From: Rubrivivax sp. | GTDB lineage: Bacteria; Pseudomonadota; Gammaproteobacteria; Burkholderiales; Burkholderiaceae_C | Direction: 5' to 3' | DNA length: 64,000 bases | NCBI GenBank assembly: GCA_030680415.1 | Contig: JAUXVE010000090.1 | Coordinates: 46,692-110,691 of the forward strand | Shown: positions 45,065-55,014 of the stretch, one piece after another | Layout of the letters: each line of letters begins with the position of its first letter | How positions within the stretch are numbered: position 1 is the first letter of the stretch | Program-made: the position numbers and the translations under genes | The notes under the pieces: model-generated | The model's database searches: none | What the model was told of the DNA's origin: nothing | What the model saw: the letters and a program-made list of their open reading frames with translations, nothing else

Positions 45065-46207
45065 TTACCTTCCAATGTGTTTGAATATGGTCTCGCGCTG
45101 GATCTCGCTCGTACCCTCGCCGAGTTCGAGCACCTTGCAGTCGCGATAGAAGCGCTGCGCCGCGCTCTCGCGCATGTAGCCCTGGGCGCCGCACAGGTGC
45201 AGCGCGCGTTCGCATACATGGGTGCAGGTCTCGGTCGCGAAGAGTTTTGCCATCGCTGCGGCACAGTCGAACTCGCCACCGGCATCGACCAGCCGCGCGG
45301 CATGCAACGTCAGCCGCCACGCAGCTTCGATGCGGGCGGCCATGTCGGCCAACGTGAAGCGCACGAACTGATGACTGGTGATGGGCTTGTCGCCCTGTAC
45401 GCGTGCGGCAGTGTAGCGCAGCGCCTCCTCCACCGCCGCCCAGCCCAGCCCGACCGCCGTGGCAGCCGAGGCAATGCGGCCCAGCGACAGCACCTTCAAT
45501 GCGGCGATGAAGCCGGTGTGTTCCGGCCCCAGCCGGTTCTCCTGCGGCACACGGGTGTCGGCGAAGGTGATTTCTGCCATCTCCGAGGCGCCCATGCCGA
45601 GTTTGCGAAGCGGCGCCCCGACGGCGACGCCATGCATGCCGCGTTCGACGATGAACAGCGACATGCCCTTCAGGCCTTGTCCGGGTTCGGTCACTGCGAC
45701 GATCACCATGAAGTCGGCGAAGGTCGCATTGGTGATGTAGATCTTTGCGCCGCTGAGCACGTAGTCGGAACCCTCGCGCCGGGCACGGGTCTGCACGCGC
45801 GAGATGTCGGCCCCGGCCCCCGGTTCGGCATAACCCCAGCAGCCGACCTTGCGCCCGGCCAGCGCCGACGGCATGTAGCGCGCCTTCTGTTCGACGGTGC
45901 CGAGGTGAAAGATCGCCGCCGTGGCCAGCATGCTGTGCACGTAGAGCCCGAGCGAGATGGCCGCCGAGCCGCGCGTGAGCTCCGCATTCAGGATCGCGCT
46001 CATCACCGACCCGCCACCACTGCCGCCCACCTCTTCGGGAAAGCCCACGCCGAGCCAGCCGAGCGCGCCGGCCTGCGCAAACAGCTCGTGCGGATAGCGT
46101 TCCCCGATGTCCCAGCGCGTGGCGTTGGGCACGACGTTCCTGTCGACGAAGGCGCGCACGCTGTCGCGGAACTGGACCTCCTCGTCGCTCAGACCGATGT
46201 CGATCAT
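45065..46207 (-). CDS. Acyl-CoA dehydrogenase (MCAD-type active site)
   Basis: 380 residues. Canonical motifs are CWGYAEPGAGADIS, GAKIYITNATFADFMV, GMGASEMAEITF and AQGYMRESAAQRFYRD. The catalytic Glu lies in the classic C-terminal loop LGEGTSEIQRE. FAD enzyme introducing an alpha-beta double bond into an acyl-CoA, passing electrons to ETF. The start ATG overlaps the stop of the thioesterase gene as ATGA, and the TetR gene follows. It differs from the other dehydrogenase of this operon in active-site layout. Confidence 0.93.
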   Translation of the reverse strand: MIDIGLSDEEVQFRDSVRAFVDRNVVPNATRWDIGERYPHELFAQAGALGWLGVGFPEEVGGSGGGSVMSAILNAELTRGSAAISLGLYVHSMLATAAIFHLGTVEQKARYMPSALAGRKVGCWGYAEPGAGADISRVQTRARREGSDYVLSGAKIYITNATFADFMVIVAVTEPGQGLKGMSLFIVERGMHGVAVGAPLRKLGMGASEMAEITFADTRVPQENRLGPEHTGFIAALKVLSLGRIASAATAVGLGWAAVEEALRYTAARVQGDKPITSHQFVRFTLADMAARIEAAWRLTLHAARLVDAGGEFDCAAAMAKLFATETCTHVCERALHLCGAQGYMRESAAQRFYRDCKVLELGEGTSEIQRETIFKHIGR

Positions 46208-46611
46208 GGCTGGCGCTCCTCATGGTTGGTGCGGATATGGAAGATGCCCGAGAACTGGGCGCAGTCTGCGCCCTCGCCGTCGCGGATGTCGCACGCCAGA
46301 AAGGCGATCGAACGCCCCAAGCGCACGACGCGGGCGCGTGCTTCGACGCTGCCCGGCGCGGCCGGGCGCAGATAGTTGGCGGTGACGCTGATGCTGCCCA
46401 GGCGCGGGCGCCCGCCGAGCGCATCGAGCAGCGCGAAGCCCATCGCGGTGTCGGCCATCGCGAACAGCACCGCGCCGTGGACGACGCCGAAGATGTTGCA
46501 CACCTGCGGTCCCGCATTGAGCGTGGACATGCAGGCGCCGTCGCGCGTGTAGGCAAAGTCGATCCCCAGCGTGTCGCAGACCGCATCGCGCGTTGGCGGC
46601 AGGCGCTTCAT
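46204..46611 (-). CDS. PaaI-type hotdog acyl-CoA thioesterase
   Basis: 135 residues of the hotdog fold: NIFGVVHGAVLFAMADTAMGFALL contains the HGG-like nucleotide region and the catalytic Asp of the PaaI group, and SISVTANYLRPAAPGSVEARARVVRLGRSIAF follows (in two conserved strands). It hydrolyses aromatic or short acyl-CoA, often to rescue CoA from dead-end intermediates. The ATG is chosen with GTG at 46620 as alternative. It sits between the crotonase gene (31 bases upstream) and the dehydrogenase. Confidence 0.88.
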   Translation of the reverse strand: MKRLPPTRDAVCDTLGIDFAYTRDGACMSTLNAGPQVCNIFGVVHGAVLFAMADTAMGFALLDALGGRPRLGSISVTANYLRPAAPGSVEARARVVRLGRSIAFLACDIRDGEGADCAQFSGIFHIRTNHEERQP

Positions 46612-46642
46612 GGTCGACACGGTCCGCTTCAGCCGCGGGCCC

Positions 46643-47422
46643 TCAGATGCCGCGGAACACCGGTGCGCGGCGTTCGCGGAAGGCGGCGACGCCCTCGCGG
46701 TGGTCGGCGCTCTGCAGGCACTGGACCTGGGCGAAGATCTCGTAGTCGAATTCGCCTTCCATGTCGCGCTCGAGCGAGCGTCGAATCGCAGCCTTGGTGA
46801 AGGCCGTGGTGCGCGGTGCGAAGGCGGCCAGCTTGTCGGCGAGCGCATCGACCGCGGCATCCAGCCCGTCGGCCGGGGCGAGCTGACTCACGAGGCCGAT
46901 CGCCAGCGCCTCGGGCGCCTCGACAACGCGCGCCGTCATCATCATGTCGGTCGCGCGCCCAAGACCCACCAGCCGCGGCAGGTAGTACCCCGCCGACATG
47001 TCGCAGCCGGCCAGTGCCAGCTTGACGAACGGGGTGCACAAGCGCGCGTCGGCGGCGGCGACCCGAAAGTCGCAAGCGATCGCCAGCCCGAGGCCGCCCC
47101 CGAAGACGTTGCCGTGCAGCCGGGCAATCACCGGTTTGCCGATGCGCGCGATGACGCGGATCGGGTCCAAGTAGTGATCCACGGTGCGTTCCCAGTCGTC
47201 GGGGGTGCGCTCGATCATCTGGCCGATGTCGGCGCCGGCGCAGAACGCCCGGCCGGCACCCGCGAGCACGATGGCACGCACCTCGGGGTCGCGCCCGGCT
47301 GCCTCGAGCGCAACGGTCAGCGCGTCCAGCAGCGGCAGGTCGATAGCGTTGAGCTTGTCGGGGCGATTGAGCGTGAGTTGCAGCACGCCGCCGCGGCGGG
47401 CGCTAAGCAGAGCATCGGTCAT
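46643..47422 (-). CDS. Crotonase-family protein 1 (altered active site)
   Basis: 259 residues of the enoyl-CoA hydratase/isomerase superfamily. The oxyanion-hole motifs are present (CAGADIGQM, GNVFGGGLGLAIACD). The position of the first hydratase Glu (normally in FGxPE) reads LCTPFVKLAL, and the second (normally xEMxLTG) reads ATDMMMTA, so the Glu pair of true hydratases is replaced by Phe/Val and Asp. It may act as an isomerase, hydrolase or C-C lyase rather than a hydratase. Its ATG overlaps the second thioesterase stop as ATGA. Confidence 0.88.
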   Translation of the reverse strand: MTDALLSARRGGVLQLTLNRPDKLNAIDLPLLDALTVALEAAGRDPEVRAIVLAGAGRAFCAGADIGQMIERTPDDWERTVDHYLDPIRVIARIGKPVIARLHGNVFGGGLGLAIACDFRVAAADARLCTPFVKLALAGCDMSAGYYLPRLVGLGRATDMMMTARVVEAPEALAIGLVSQLAPADGLDAAVDALADKLAAFAPRTTAFTKAAIRRSLERDMEGEFDYEIFAQVQCLQSADHREGVAAFRERRAPVFRGI

Positions 47423-47859
47423 TGGCGCCTCCTGCGCATGGCGTAGTGGAAGGTTCCTTCGAAGACGGTCTCGCCACCCGAATCGCGGATCGCCACGGCG
47501 ACCGCCAGCGCGCCGCGGCCCGCGGCGGTGAAGTCGCGCGCCAGTGTCGCGCTGTCAGTGCCCGGATCGAGCCGCGCCTCGGCCTCGAGCGTCCCCGCGG
47601 CGCGGCGGGTGTAGCGCAGCTCGGCCGCACCGAGCAGGATGAAGCCGTCCAGCGGGCGCGCGACGCCGTCGGCGACGACGCCAGCGGCGGTCTCGGCCAG
47701 GGTGTAGATCGCCCCGGCGTGGACCGTGCCGAAGTAGTTGCGCAGATCGGCACGGTCGGGCTGGATCACGACCGCCCTCCCCAGCTCCTGGACTCGCAGC
47801 ACCTGCCGGTGCCAGGCGACGTAGGCGATCGAGTCGAGCAGTGCCTGCGTGTCGCTCAC
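47419..47859 (-). CDS. Hotdog-fold thioesterase 2
   Basis: 146 residues starting from a GTG that overlaps the amidohydrolase stop as GTGA. NYFGTVHAGAIYTLAETAAGVVA is the characteristic hotdog helix with a catalytic acid (Glu in LAETAAG), followed by AELRYTRRAAGTLEAEA and a closing FEGTFHYAMRRRR. It belongs to the PaaI/DUF4442-like group. Two hotdog proteins in one operon suggest two different CoA esters, or that one is a dehydratase-like enzyme. Confidence 0.82.
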   Translation of the reverse strand: MSDTQALLDSIAYVAWHRQVLRVQELGRAVVIQPDRADLRNYFGTVHAGAIYTLAETAAGVVADGVARPLDGFILLGAAELRYTRRAAGTLEAEARLDPGTDSATLARDFTAAGRGALAVAVAIRDSGGETVFEGTFHYAMRRRRQ

Positions 47860-48710
47860 AGGTCGAGCCTCAGCGCGCGCAGCAGGTTGTCGCGCACGAC
47901 CTTGCGATACACCGCACCGGACAGCCCCAGTGCTTCGAGTTCGGTCAGCGTGCGGTCGAAGGCCAGCAGCGGATAGTCGGTGGCCCAGATCACCTTGTCT
48001 TGTCCCCAGCCCTTGGTGAAGTCGACCAGCGTCTGCGGCCACTGCCGCGGCCCGCGCGCCGAGGTCTCGAGATAGACGTTCGGGTGCTTCCACGCCAGCA
48101 CCATCATCTCCTCGTGCCAGGGCTGTCCGACGTGGCAGCCGAGGATCGCCAGGTCGGGGAACGACAGCGCCACCTCGTCGAGATAGATCGGCCGGCCGCA
48201 CTCGGAGGGCAGCAAGGGGCCGGTGTGGCCGACCTGGATGGCCACCGCGACACCGAGCTCGCTGCACTTCATGTACACCGGCCAGTAGTGCTTGTCGTTG
48301 GGTGGCAGCCCGGTCATGCCGTCGCCGTACATGTAGGGCTCCAGGCGCAGGCAGCGCAGCCCCAGCTCCTTGACCAGGTACTCGACCTCGCGCACCACCT
48401 GCATGGGTTTTTGCATGATGTTGACGGTGCCAGCGCCAATGAAGCGGTCGGGGTGCCTGCGCACCAGTTCGGCCACCTCCTCGTTGCTCAACACCCACTG
48501 GCCGCCGTAGAAGAAGGCCGAGAGCACGATCCGGTCGACCCCGGCGGCGTCCATCTCGGCCAGCATCGCATCCAGCGGCGCACCCTCGAACATCGTCGAC
48601 GGGCATTTGTACTTGCGGAAGATGTGTAGGAACTCGGGCGGCCACTTCTTCGCCCCCTCGGGTGAGATGTAGGTCGCCCAAGCGTCGATCGCGATCTTTT
48701 CACGTGCCAT
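47856..48710 (-). CDS. Amidohydrolase family 2 protein (decarboxylase/hydrolase fold)
   Basis: 284 residues of the amidohydrolase-2 TIM barrel. Visible are AIDAWATYISPEG at the N-terminus, RRHPDRFIGAGTVN, LRLEPYMYGDG, LGCHVGQPWHEE with a metal-type His, and VIWATDYPLLAFDRTL with the late Asp ligand. The first metal motif, normally HxH, reads DAWAT here, which is found in some non-hydrolytic members. Related enzymes are aromatic decarboxylases and ring-opening hydrolases. GGAG lies 8 bases before the ATG. The step it performs in the pathway is unknown. Confidence 0.85.
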   Translation of the reverse strand: MAREKIAIDAWATYISPEGAKKWPPEFLHIFRKYKCPSTMFEGAPLDAMLAEMDAAGVDRIVLSAFFYGGQWVLSNEEVAELVRRHPDRFIGAGTVNIMQKPMQVVREVEYLVKELGLRCLRLEPYMYGDGMTGLPPNDKHYWPVYMKCSELGVAVAIQVGHTGPLLPSECGRPIYLDEVALSFPDLAILGCHVGQPWHEEMMVLAWKHPNVYLETSARGPRQWPQTLVDFTKGWGQDKVIWATDYPLLAFDRTLTELEALGLSGAVYRKVVRDNLLRALRLDL

Positions 48711-48831
48711 GGCATCTGCTCCTGTTTCAGTCTGGGGTTGATGGGTCGTGTGGCTGGCGATCGTCAAGGCGCTGCGCCGCCGCCACGCCTGGCGTGGGCG
48801 TCGGGTCCAGGAGTGCGCGCGTGGCCCATGG

Positions 48832-49623
48832 TCAGCGGCCGCTGAACCTGGCCGGGCGCTTCTCGACGAAGGCGCGCACGCCCTCGGCGGCGTCCTCGCT
48901 CGTGCGCAGCGGCTCGGCGTGGAACTGCTCCAGGCGCAGCGCGGCCTCCAGCGGCAGCTCCAGCCCCTGGTAGACCGCGTCGCGCGCGGCACGCACGGCC
49001 AGCGGCCCGTTGGCGGCGATCCGGGCGGCGATCTCGAGCGCGCAGTCCAGCAGCGCGGCGGCGGGAACGACCCGGCTCACGAGCCCCCAGCGCAGCGCCG
49101 CCGCGGCGTCGATGGGCGCGCCGGTGAGGATCATCTCCAGTGCCACGCCCAGCGGCAGCGCGCGCGGCAGCCGCTGCGTGCCGCCGGCGGCGGGCAGGAT
49201 GCCGCGACAGACCTCGGGCAGGCCGAAGCGTGCGTGCTCAGCGGCGACGCGGACGTCGCAGGCCAGCGCCAGCTCCATGCCGCCTGCCAGGCAGGCGCCG
49301 TTGATCGCTGCGATGGTCGGCTTGCGGACATCGAAGTTGCGCGTGATGGCGCCCAGCCCCGGTTCGCGCTCGCCGTGTTCGCAGCGCTGCACGGGTGTCA
49401 TCGAGCGGTAGTAGGCGCCGATCTCCTTCAGGTCGGCGCCGGCGCAGAACGCGGCCTCGCCGGCGCCGGTGAGCACCGCCACGCGCAGCGTATCGTCGTC
49501 GCGAAAGCGCCGCCACGCGTCGAACAGTGCGACCCGCGTCGCTGCGTCGAGCGCGTTGCGCGCCGCCGGGCGGTCGATGGTCAGGATCAGTATCCCGTCG
49601 CGGGTCTCGCTCCCGAGGCTCAT
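48832..49623 (-). CDS. Enoyl-CoA hydratase (crotonase family 2)
   Basis: 263 residues. Both hydratase glutamates are present: in RFGLPEVCRGILPAAGGTQ (as LPEV) and in ALEMILTGAPI. Oxyanion-hole motifs are CAGADLKEIG and GACLAGGMELALACD. It should add water to a trans-2-enoyl-CoA. The ATG overlaps the upstream dehydrogenase stop as ATGA, so dehydrogenation and hydration are encoded by coupled genes. A 121-base gap separates it from the amidohydrolase gene. Confidence 0.92.
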   Translation of the reverse strand: MSLGSETRDGILILTIDRPAARNALDAATRVALFDAWRRFRDDDTLRVAVLTGAGEAAFCAGADLKEIGAYYRSMTPVQRCEHGEREPGLGAITRNFDVRKPTIAAINGACLAGGMELALACDVRVAAEHARFGLPEVCRGILPAAGGTQRLPRALPLGVALEMILTGAPIDAAAALRWGLVSRVVPAAALLDCALEIAARIAANGPLAVRAARDAVYQGLELPLEAALRLEQFHAEPLRTSEDAAEGVRAFVEKRPARFSGR

Positions 49624-50765
49624 TGCGCCACCAGGTTGTTGGTGCGCGCGATGAGCTCGCGCATGATCTCGCTCGAACCGGCGCCGATCGTCATCGCCAG
49701 CGCGTCGCGGTGCAGCCGCGCCATCAGGCAGTCCTCCATGTAGCCCAGCCCGCCGTGCAACTGCGCACATTCGGAGGCGGCGAAGCGTGCCGTCTCGGTG
49801 GCGAAGAGCTTGGCCATCGAAATCTCCGACTGCGCCGCCCGCCCCTGCAGGTACAGCTCGATACCGCGCAGCGTCAGCGCCTCGGCAGCCTCGATGCGCG
49901 TCAGCACGTCGGCGAGCCGGTGCTGCCAGACCTGGAACGCCAGCAGCGGGTGGCCGAAAGCATGGCGCTGGTGCCCCCAGTCGCGCGCCTGCTCGAACAT
50001 CAGCCGGGCGTGGCTGCAGGCCATCACCGACAGCACCAGCCGTTCCCCCTCGAAGCCCGACATGATCATGCCGAAGCCCTCGTTCTCGGCGCCCAGCAGG
50101 TTCGCCGCCGGGACCCTGCAATCCTCGAAGAACAGCTCTGCCGTGTCCGATGCGTGGGTGCCGAGCTTGCGCAGCCGCTGCCGCCGCAGCCCGCGGGCGT
50201 GGGCGGGAACGACGATCACCGACAGCCCGCGCGCACCCGCGCCCCCGGTGCGTACCGCGAGCGTGATGTAGTCGGCGATGGTGCCGTTGCTGATGTAGAG
50301 CTTGGAGCCGTTGATCACGTACTCGTCGCCGTCGCGGACAGCACGTGTGCGCAACGCGGCGACGTCGCTGCCGGCATCGGGCTCGGAGACACCCAGCGCG
50401 CCGATCAGCCGCCCCTGGGCGGCACCGCGCACGTAGGTCTCGCGCAACGCCGGTGAGCCGTAGCGGTCAATGAGCAGGGTGGCGAACTCGGCGTGCGCCA
50501 TCACCGACACCGGCACGCCGATCGAGCCGCAGCGCATCAACTCCTCGAGCAGCACGACGGTGAACCAGAAATCCTGCCCGCCGCCGCCGTACTGCGGCGA
50601 CAGGCGCAGCCCCAGCACGCCCAGATCCGCGAGATCGGTGAACAGGCTGCGCGGCACTTCGCCAGCCGCTTCCCAGGCCAGGACCCTGGGCGTGATGCGG
50701 TCGCGCACGTAGTCGCGCAGCGAACGCCTGAGCAACGCCTGTTCTTCGCTCCATGCTCTGTTCAC
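49620..50765 (-). CDS. Acyl-CoA dehydrogenase (isovaleryl-CoA dehydrogenase-type active site)
   Basis: 381 residues from a GTG with GGGAGA about 6 bases upstream. Motifs are LGVSEPDAGSDVAALRT, NGSKLYISNGTIADYITLAVRT (split), KLGTHASDTAELFFEDC and QLHGGLGYMEDC. The usual catalytic Glu in the EGT loop is replaced (TIGAGSSEI), but Glu is present at the helix-G position in EGERLVLSVMA, the arrangement of isovaleryl-, isobutyryl- and citronellyl-CoA dehydrogenases. This points to a branched or bulky acyl-CoA substrate. It is the first gene of the long minus-strand operon, facing the thiolase-like gene across a symmetrical promoter region. An ATG at 50795 would add 10 residues. Confidence 0.92.
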   Translation of the reverse strand: MNRAWSEEQALLRRSLRDYVRDRITPRVLAWEAAGEVPRSLFTDLADLGVLGLRLSPQYGGGGQDFWFTVVLLEELMRCGSIGVPVSVMAHAEFATLLIDRYGSPALRETYVRGAAQGRLIGALGVSEPDAGSDVAALRTRAVRDGDEYVINGSKLYISNGTIADYITLAVRTGGAGARGLSVIVVPAHARGLRRQRLRKLGTHASDTAELFFEDCRVPAANLLGAENEGFGMIMSGFEGERLVLSVMACSHARLMFEQARDWGHQRHAFGHPLLAFQVWQHRLADVLTRIEAAEALTLRGIELYLQGRAAQSEISMAKLFATETARFAASECAQLHGGLGYMEDCLMARLHRDALAMTIGAGSSEIMRELIARTNNLVAQ

Positions 50766-50803
50766 GCCTGTCTCCCTGGTCGCCCGTCGGGGCATCACGC
50801 CAA

Positions 50804-50850
50804 TGGCAACTTGATTATCACTCAGTTTTTTTGCAATAATCAAGTTGCCA
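50804..50850. promoter_or_regulatory. Perfect 15-bp palindrome forming face-to-face promoters
   Basis: TGGCAACTTGATTAT (50804-50818) and ATAATCAAGTTGCCA (50836-50850) are exact inverted copies with a 17-base spacer. On the plus strand TTGATT (50811-50816) and AATAAT (50835-50840) have 18 bases between them and fit -35/-10 boxes for the thiolase-like operon. By symmetry the minus strand offers TTGATT and GATAAT, also 18 bases apart, for the dehydrogenase operon. The half-site TTGATTATC recurs at 61770-61792. A TetR-type repressor bound here would block both promoters. Confidence 0.75.
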
Positions 50851-50998
50851 TGTTGTATACCGTCGAAACCGCATGCCGCAGGGCACCCGCTATCGGGCGC
50901 GAGACGAGCGCGCAGCGGCGCGCCGGCCGGGCGTCGCCGGCCGGCACGCTCATCTCCGCGCGCGTCGCGAGCGCGGCAGCGGGCGGGCAGGATCGGCC

Positions 50999-52138
50999 AT
51001 GACGGACCGGGTCGTCATCGCCGGAATCGGGCAGACGCCTTTTGGCCGCCTGCCGGGCCGTAGCGCGCTGGAACTGGAGGCGCAGGCCGCGCGCCTGGCC
51101 GTGCAGGATGCCGGCCTCGAACCCCGTGACGTGGACGGGCTGATCACCGATCCCGGGCCCGCGCAGGGGGTGCTGCAGGGCATCGAGCCGCATTACCTGC
51201 GACTGGGCCGCGCGCTGGGACTGGACCCCTCGTACGCCGGAACCGAAATCCTGGGCGGCGCATCGAGCCTGGCCAGCATCCAGCACGCCGCGATGGCGGT
51301 CGAGGCCGGACTGTGCAGCGTGTGCCTGTGCGTCTACGGCGACACCGCGCTGTCGGCCAAGGGTTCGTTCGCCTACGGCCGCGGCGACGAGGCTGCGTTT
51401 GGCTTCTTCGGCGCCGCGGGCCTGCACGCGCTCGCGGCAAGGCGGCACATGGCGCGCTACGGCACGCGCTCCGAGGCGTTGGCCGAAGTGGCTATCGCCG
51501 CGCGCGCCAACGCCTTGCGCACGCCGCACGCGCAGCTCAGGGAGCCGCTGGACATGGCGGGCTACTTCGCCTCGCCGATGCTGGCCGAGCCGCTGCGGCG
51601 CGCCGATTGCTGCCTCGTCTCCGACGGCGCGGCGGCGGTGGTGGTGTGCACTGCGGAGCGCGCCGCCGACCTGCCGCCGCGCGCGGTGCACATCCTCGCC
51701 ATGGGCCAGGCGCACAGCCTGGGCACGTTCTCGAACCCGGCGCACTTCGATGCGCTGCCGGCGACGCGCTGCGGTCCGGCGGCGTTGCGGCGCGCCGGAT
51801 TGAGCGCCGCCGACGTCGACGTCGCGCTGCTCTATGACTGCTTCACGATCGTCGTCCTGATGCAGCTCGAAGCCTATGGTTTCTGCGCCCCCGGCGAAGC
51901 CGGCGACTTCGTCGCGGGCGGTCGCATCGGCCCGGGCGGGGCGCTCGCGGTCAACCCCAGCGGCGGGCTGATGGCCGAGGGCTACGGCGGCGGCATGCTG
52001 CACGTCGCCGAGGCGGTGCGCCAGCTGCGCGGCACGGCCGGCGCACGCCAGGTAGCCGATGCCGAGGTGGCGCTGGTCAGCGGCCACGGGCTGGCCATGA
52101 ACAGCCACGCCACGCTGGTCCTGGGGGCCCGAGGATGA
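50999..52138 (+). CDS. Thiolase-fold protein without nucleophilic Cys (Ltp2/SCP-x-like)
   Basis: 379 residues with the thiolase fold of the lipid-transfer-protein group: VVIAGIGQTPFGRLPG at the start, LAVNPSGGLMAEGYGGGMLH and EAVRQLRG, and GHGLAMNSHATLVLG at the end. Where thiolases carry the reactive Cys the sequence reads EILGGASSLASIQ, so the Claisen nucleophile is missing. The same change is known in Ltp2, an aldolase that cleaves beta-hydroxyacyl-CoA side chains together with a DUF35 partner. A DUF35 gene follows here with an ATGA overlap. Retro-aldol cleavage is the favoured role; the substrate is unknown. Confidence 0.88.
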   Translation: MTDRVVIAGIGQTPFGRLPGRSALELEAQAARLAVQDAGLEPRDVDGLITDPGPAQGVLQGIEPHYLRLGRALGLDPSYAGTEILGGASSLASIQHAAMAVEAGLCSVCLCVYGDTALSAKGSFAYGRGDEAAFGFFGAAGLHALAARRHMARYGTRSEALAEVAIAARANALRTPHAQLREPLDMAGYFASPMLAEPLRRADCCLVSDGAAAVVVCTAERAADLPPRAVHILAMGQAHSLGTFSNPAHFDALPATRCGPAALRRAGLSAADVDVALLYDCFTIVVLMQLEAYGFCAPGEAGDFVAGGRIGPGGALAVNPSGGLMAEGYGGGMLHVAEAVRQLRGTAGARQVADAEVALVSGHGLAMNSHATLVLGARG

Positions 52139-52542
52139 GCGTCACCCGCCCGACAGCGGCCGCGGCGCCGCCACGGCTGGAGGCGGCGAGCTGCAGCGCC
52201 TGCGGGCACCTGTTCCTGCCCAAGGGGCCGCTGTGCCCGCGCTGCTGGTCGAGCGACCTGACCACGCGCGAGCTCTGCGGGCAGGGGGAGGTGGCGACCT
52301 TCACCGTTTATCGCCAGCAGTACCACCGCGACTTCCCGCCGCCCTACGTGATCGCGCTGATCGCGCTGCGCGAAGGGCCGCGCATGATTTCCAACGTCGT
52401 CGGTTGTGCCCCCGAGTCGGTCCGCGTCGGCATGCCGGTGCGGGTGCGCTTCGAGCCACGCGGCGAGCGCGTGCTGCCGCTCTTCGAGCCCGCTGGCAGC
52501 GCCGCAGCAACGACTCCTTCCAACCCCGGAGAACCCGCATGA
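52135..52542 (+). CDS. DUF35 OB-fold protein with rubredoxin-like zinc ribbon
   Basis: 135 residues. CSACGHLFLPKGPLCPRC carries two CxxC pairs that should bind zinc, followed by an OB-fold domain (GQGEVATFTVYRQQYH, PPPYVIALIALREG, VGMPVRVRFEP). DUF35 proteins bind acyl-CoA and form heteromeric complexes with Ltp-type thiolase-fold enzymes, which are unstable or inactive alone. Its ATG overlaps the thiolase-like stop, and its stop overlaps the next gene, so a stoichiometric complex is likely. Confidence 0.92.
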   Translation: MSVTRPTAAAAPPRLEAASCSACGHLFLPKGPLCPRCWSSDLTTRELCGQGEVATFTVYRQQYHRDFPPPYVIALIALREGPRMISNVVGCAPESVRVGMPVRVRFEPRGERVLPLFEPAGSAAATTPSNPGEPA

Positions 52543-53389
52543 GCCAAGCCCAGACGCCGCACAGAAGGCGCCATCACATCGGCGAGTTCGTCGCCTCGGG
52601 CGACTGGAGCGACTACTGGAGCACCTGCATCAGCCGCGCCGGCCAGGGCCGCATCCTGGTGCGCGGCTATCCGGTCGAGGAGATCATCGAGCGCCTGAGT
52701 TACACCGAGACCGCTTTCCTGGTGCTCAAGGGCGAGTTGCCGCAGGCCCGCGAGACGGCGCTGTTCGACCTCGTGCTGCGCAGTGGCGTCGACCAGCAGT
52801 TCATCAGCGCCGCGGTCGGCGCCGCGCGCTTCACGGCCTCGGCGTTTCCCGATTCGCCGGTGCCGGCGCTGGCCAGCGGCATGCTCGCCTCGGGCTCGGT
52901 CACCGGCTCGCCGCAGGAGCCGGCGCAGATGCTGATCGAGGCCGTGGGCTGGAAGCTGCCGCACGATCAGGCCTGCGAGCGGATCATGCAGGTCTGGGCC
53001 GAGCGCCGCGGCCGCGTGCCGGGGTTCGGCCACCCGCTGCACAAGGCGGCCGAGCCGCGCGCCGTCACCGTGCGCCGCCTGGCGCAGGCAATGGGAGGCT
53101 GGCGCGACCACGGGTTGTTGCTCGACGCCATCGAGACCCACCTGGCCGCGGTGAAGGGGCGCAAGATACCGATCAACCTGGCCGGTGCGCTGGCAGCGCT
53201 GCTGGCCGACCTCGGCTTCGACCCGCTCGTCATTGGCGGGCTCGGCGCGCTCAGCTACGGCATGGCGCTGCTGGCCCACATCACCGAGGAGATCCGCGAC
53301 GGCGTGCCGCTGCGCATCATTCCCGACGCACTCGGCGCGCATTACGACGGGCCTGAAGAGCGCCACATTCCGGAGCACAGGAACGCACC

Positions 53390-53393
<4 letters not shown>
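52539..53393 (+). CDS. Citryl-CoA lyase-like short citrate synthase-fold protein
   Basis: 284 residues, shorter than true citrate synthases (about 430). It keeps RGYPVEEIIERLSYTETAFLVLKGELP at the N-terminus (in parts), VPGFGHPLHK with the catalytic His, and IPINLAGALAALLADLGFDP. Short members of this fold cleave 3-hydroxy-acyl-CoA such as citryl-CoA by retro-Claisen chemistry, or run in the synthetic direction. Start and stop overlap both neighbours by ATGA. In the pathway it could release acetyl-CoA or a keto acid from a branched hydroxyacyl-CoA. Confidence 0.85.
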
Positions 53394-54943
<1,550 letters not shown>

Positions 54944-55014
54944 ACGCACACGGGCGAAGGCGGCGGTGCCGCTGCGCACCGCTGCTCCAGCGGGCCGGGC
55001 CGGGTCGGCCGCTG

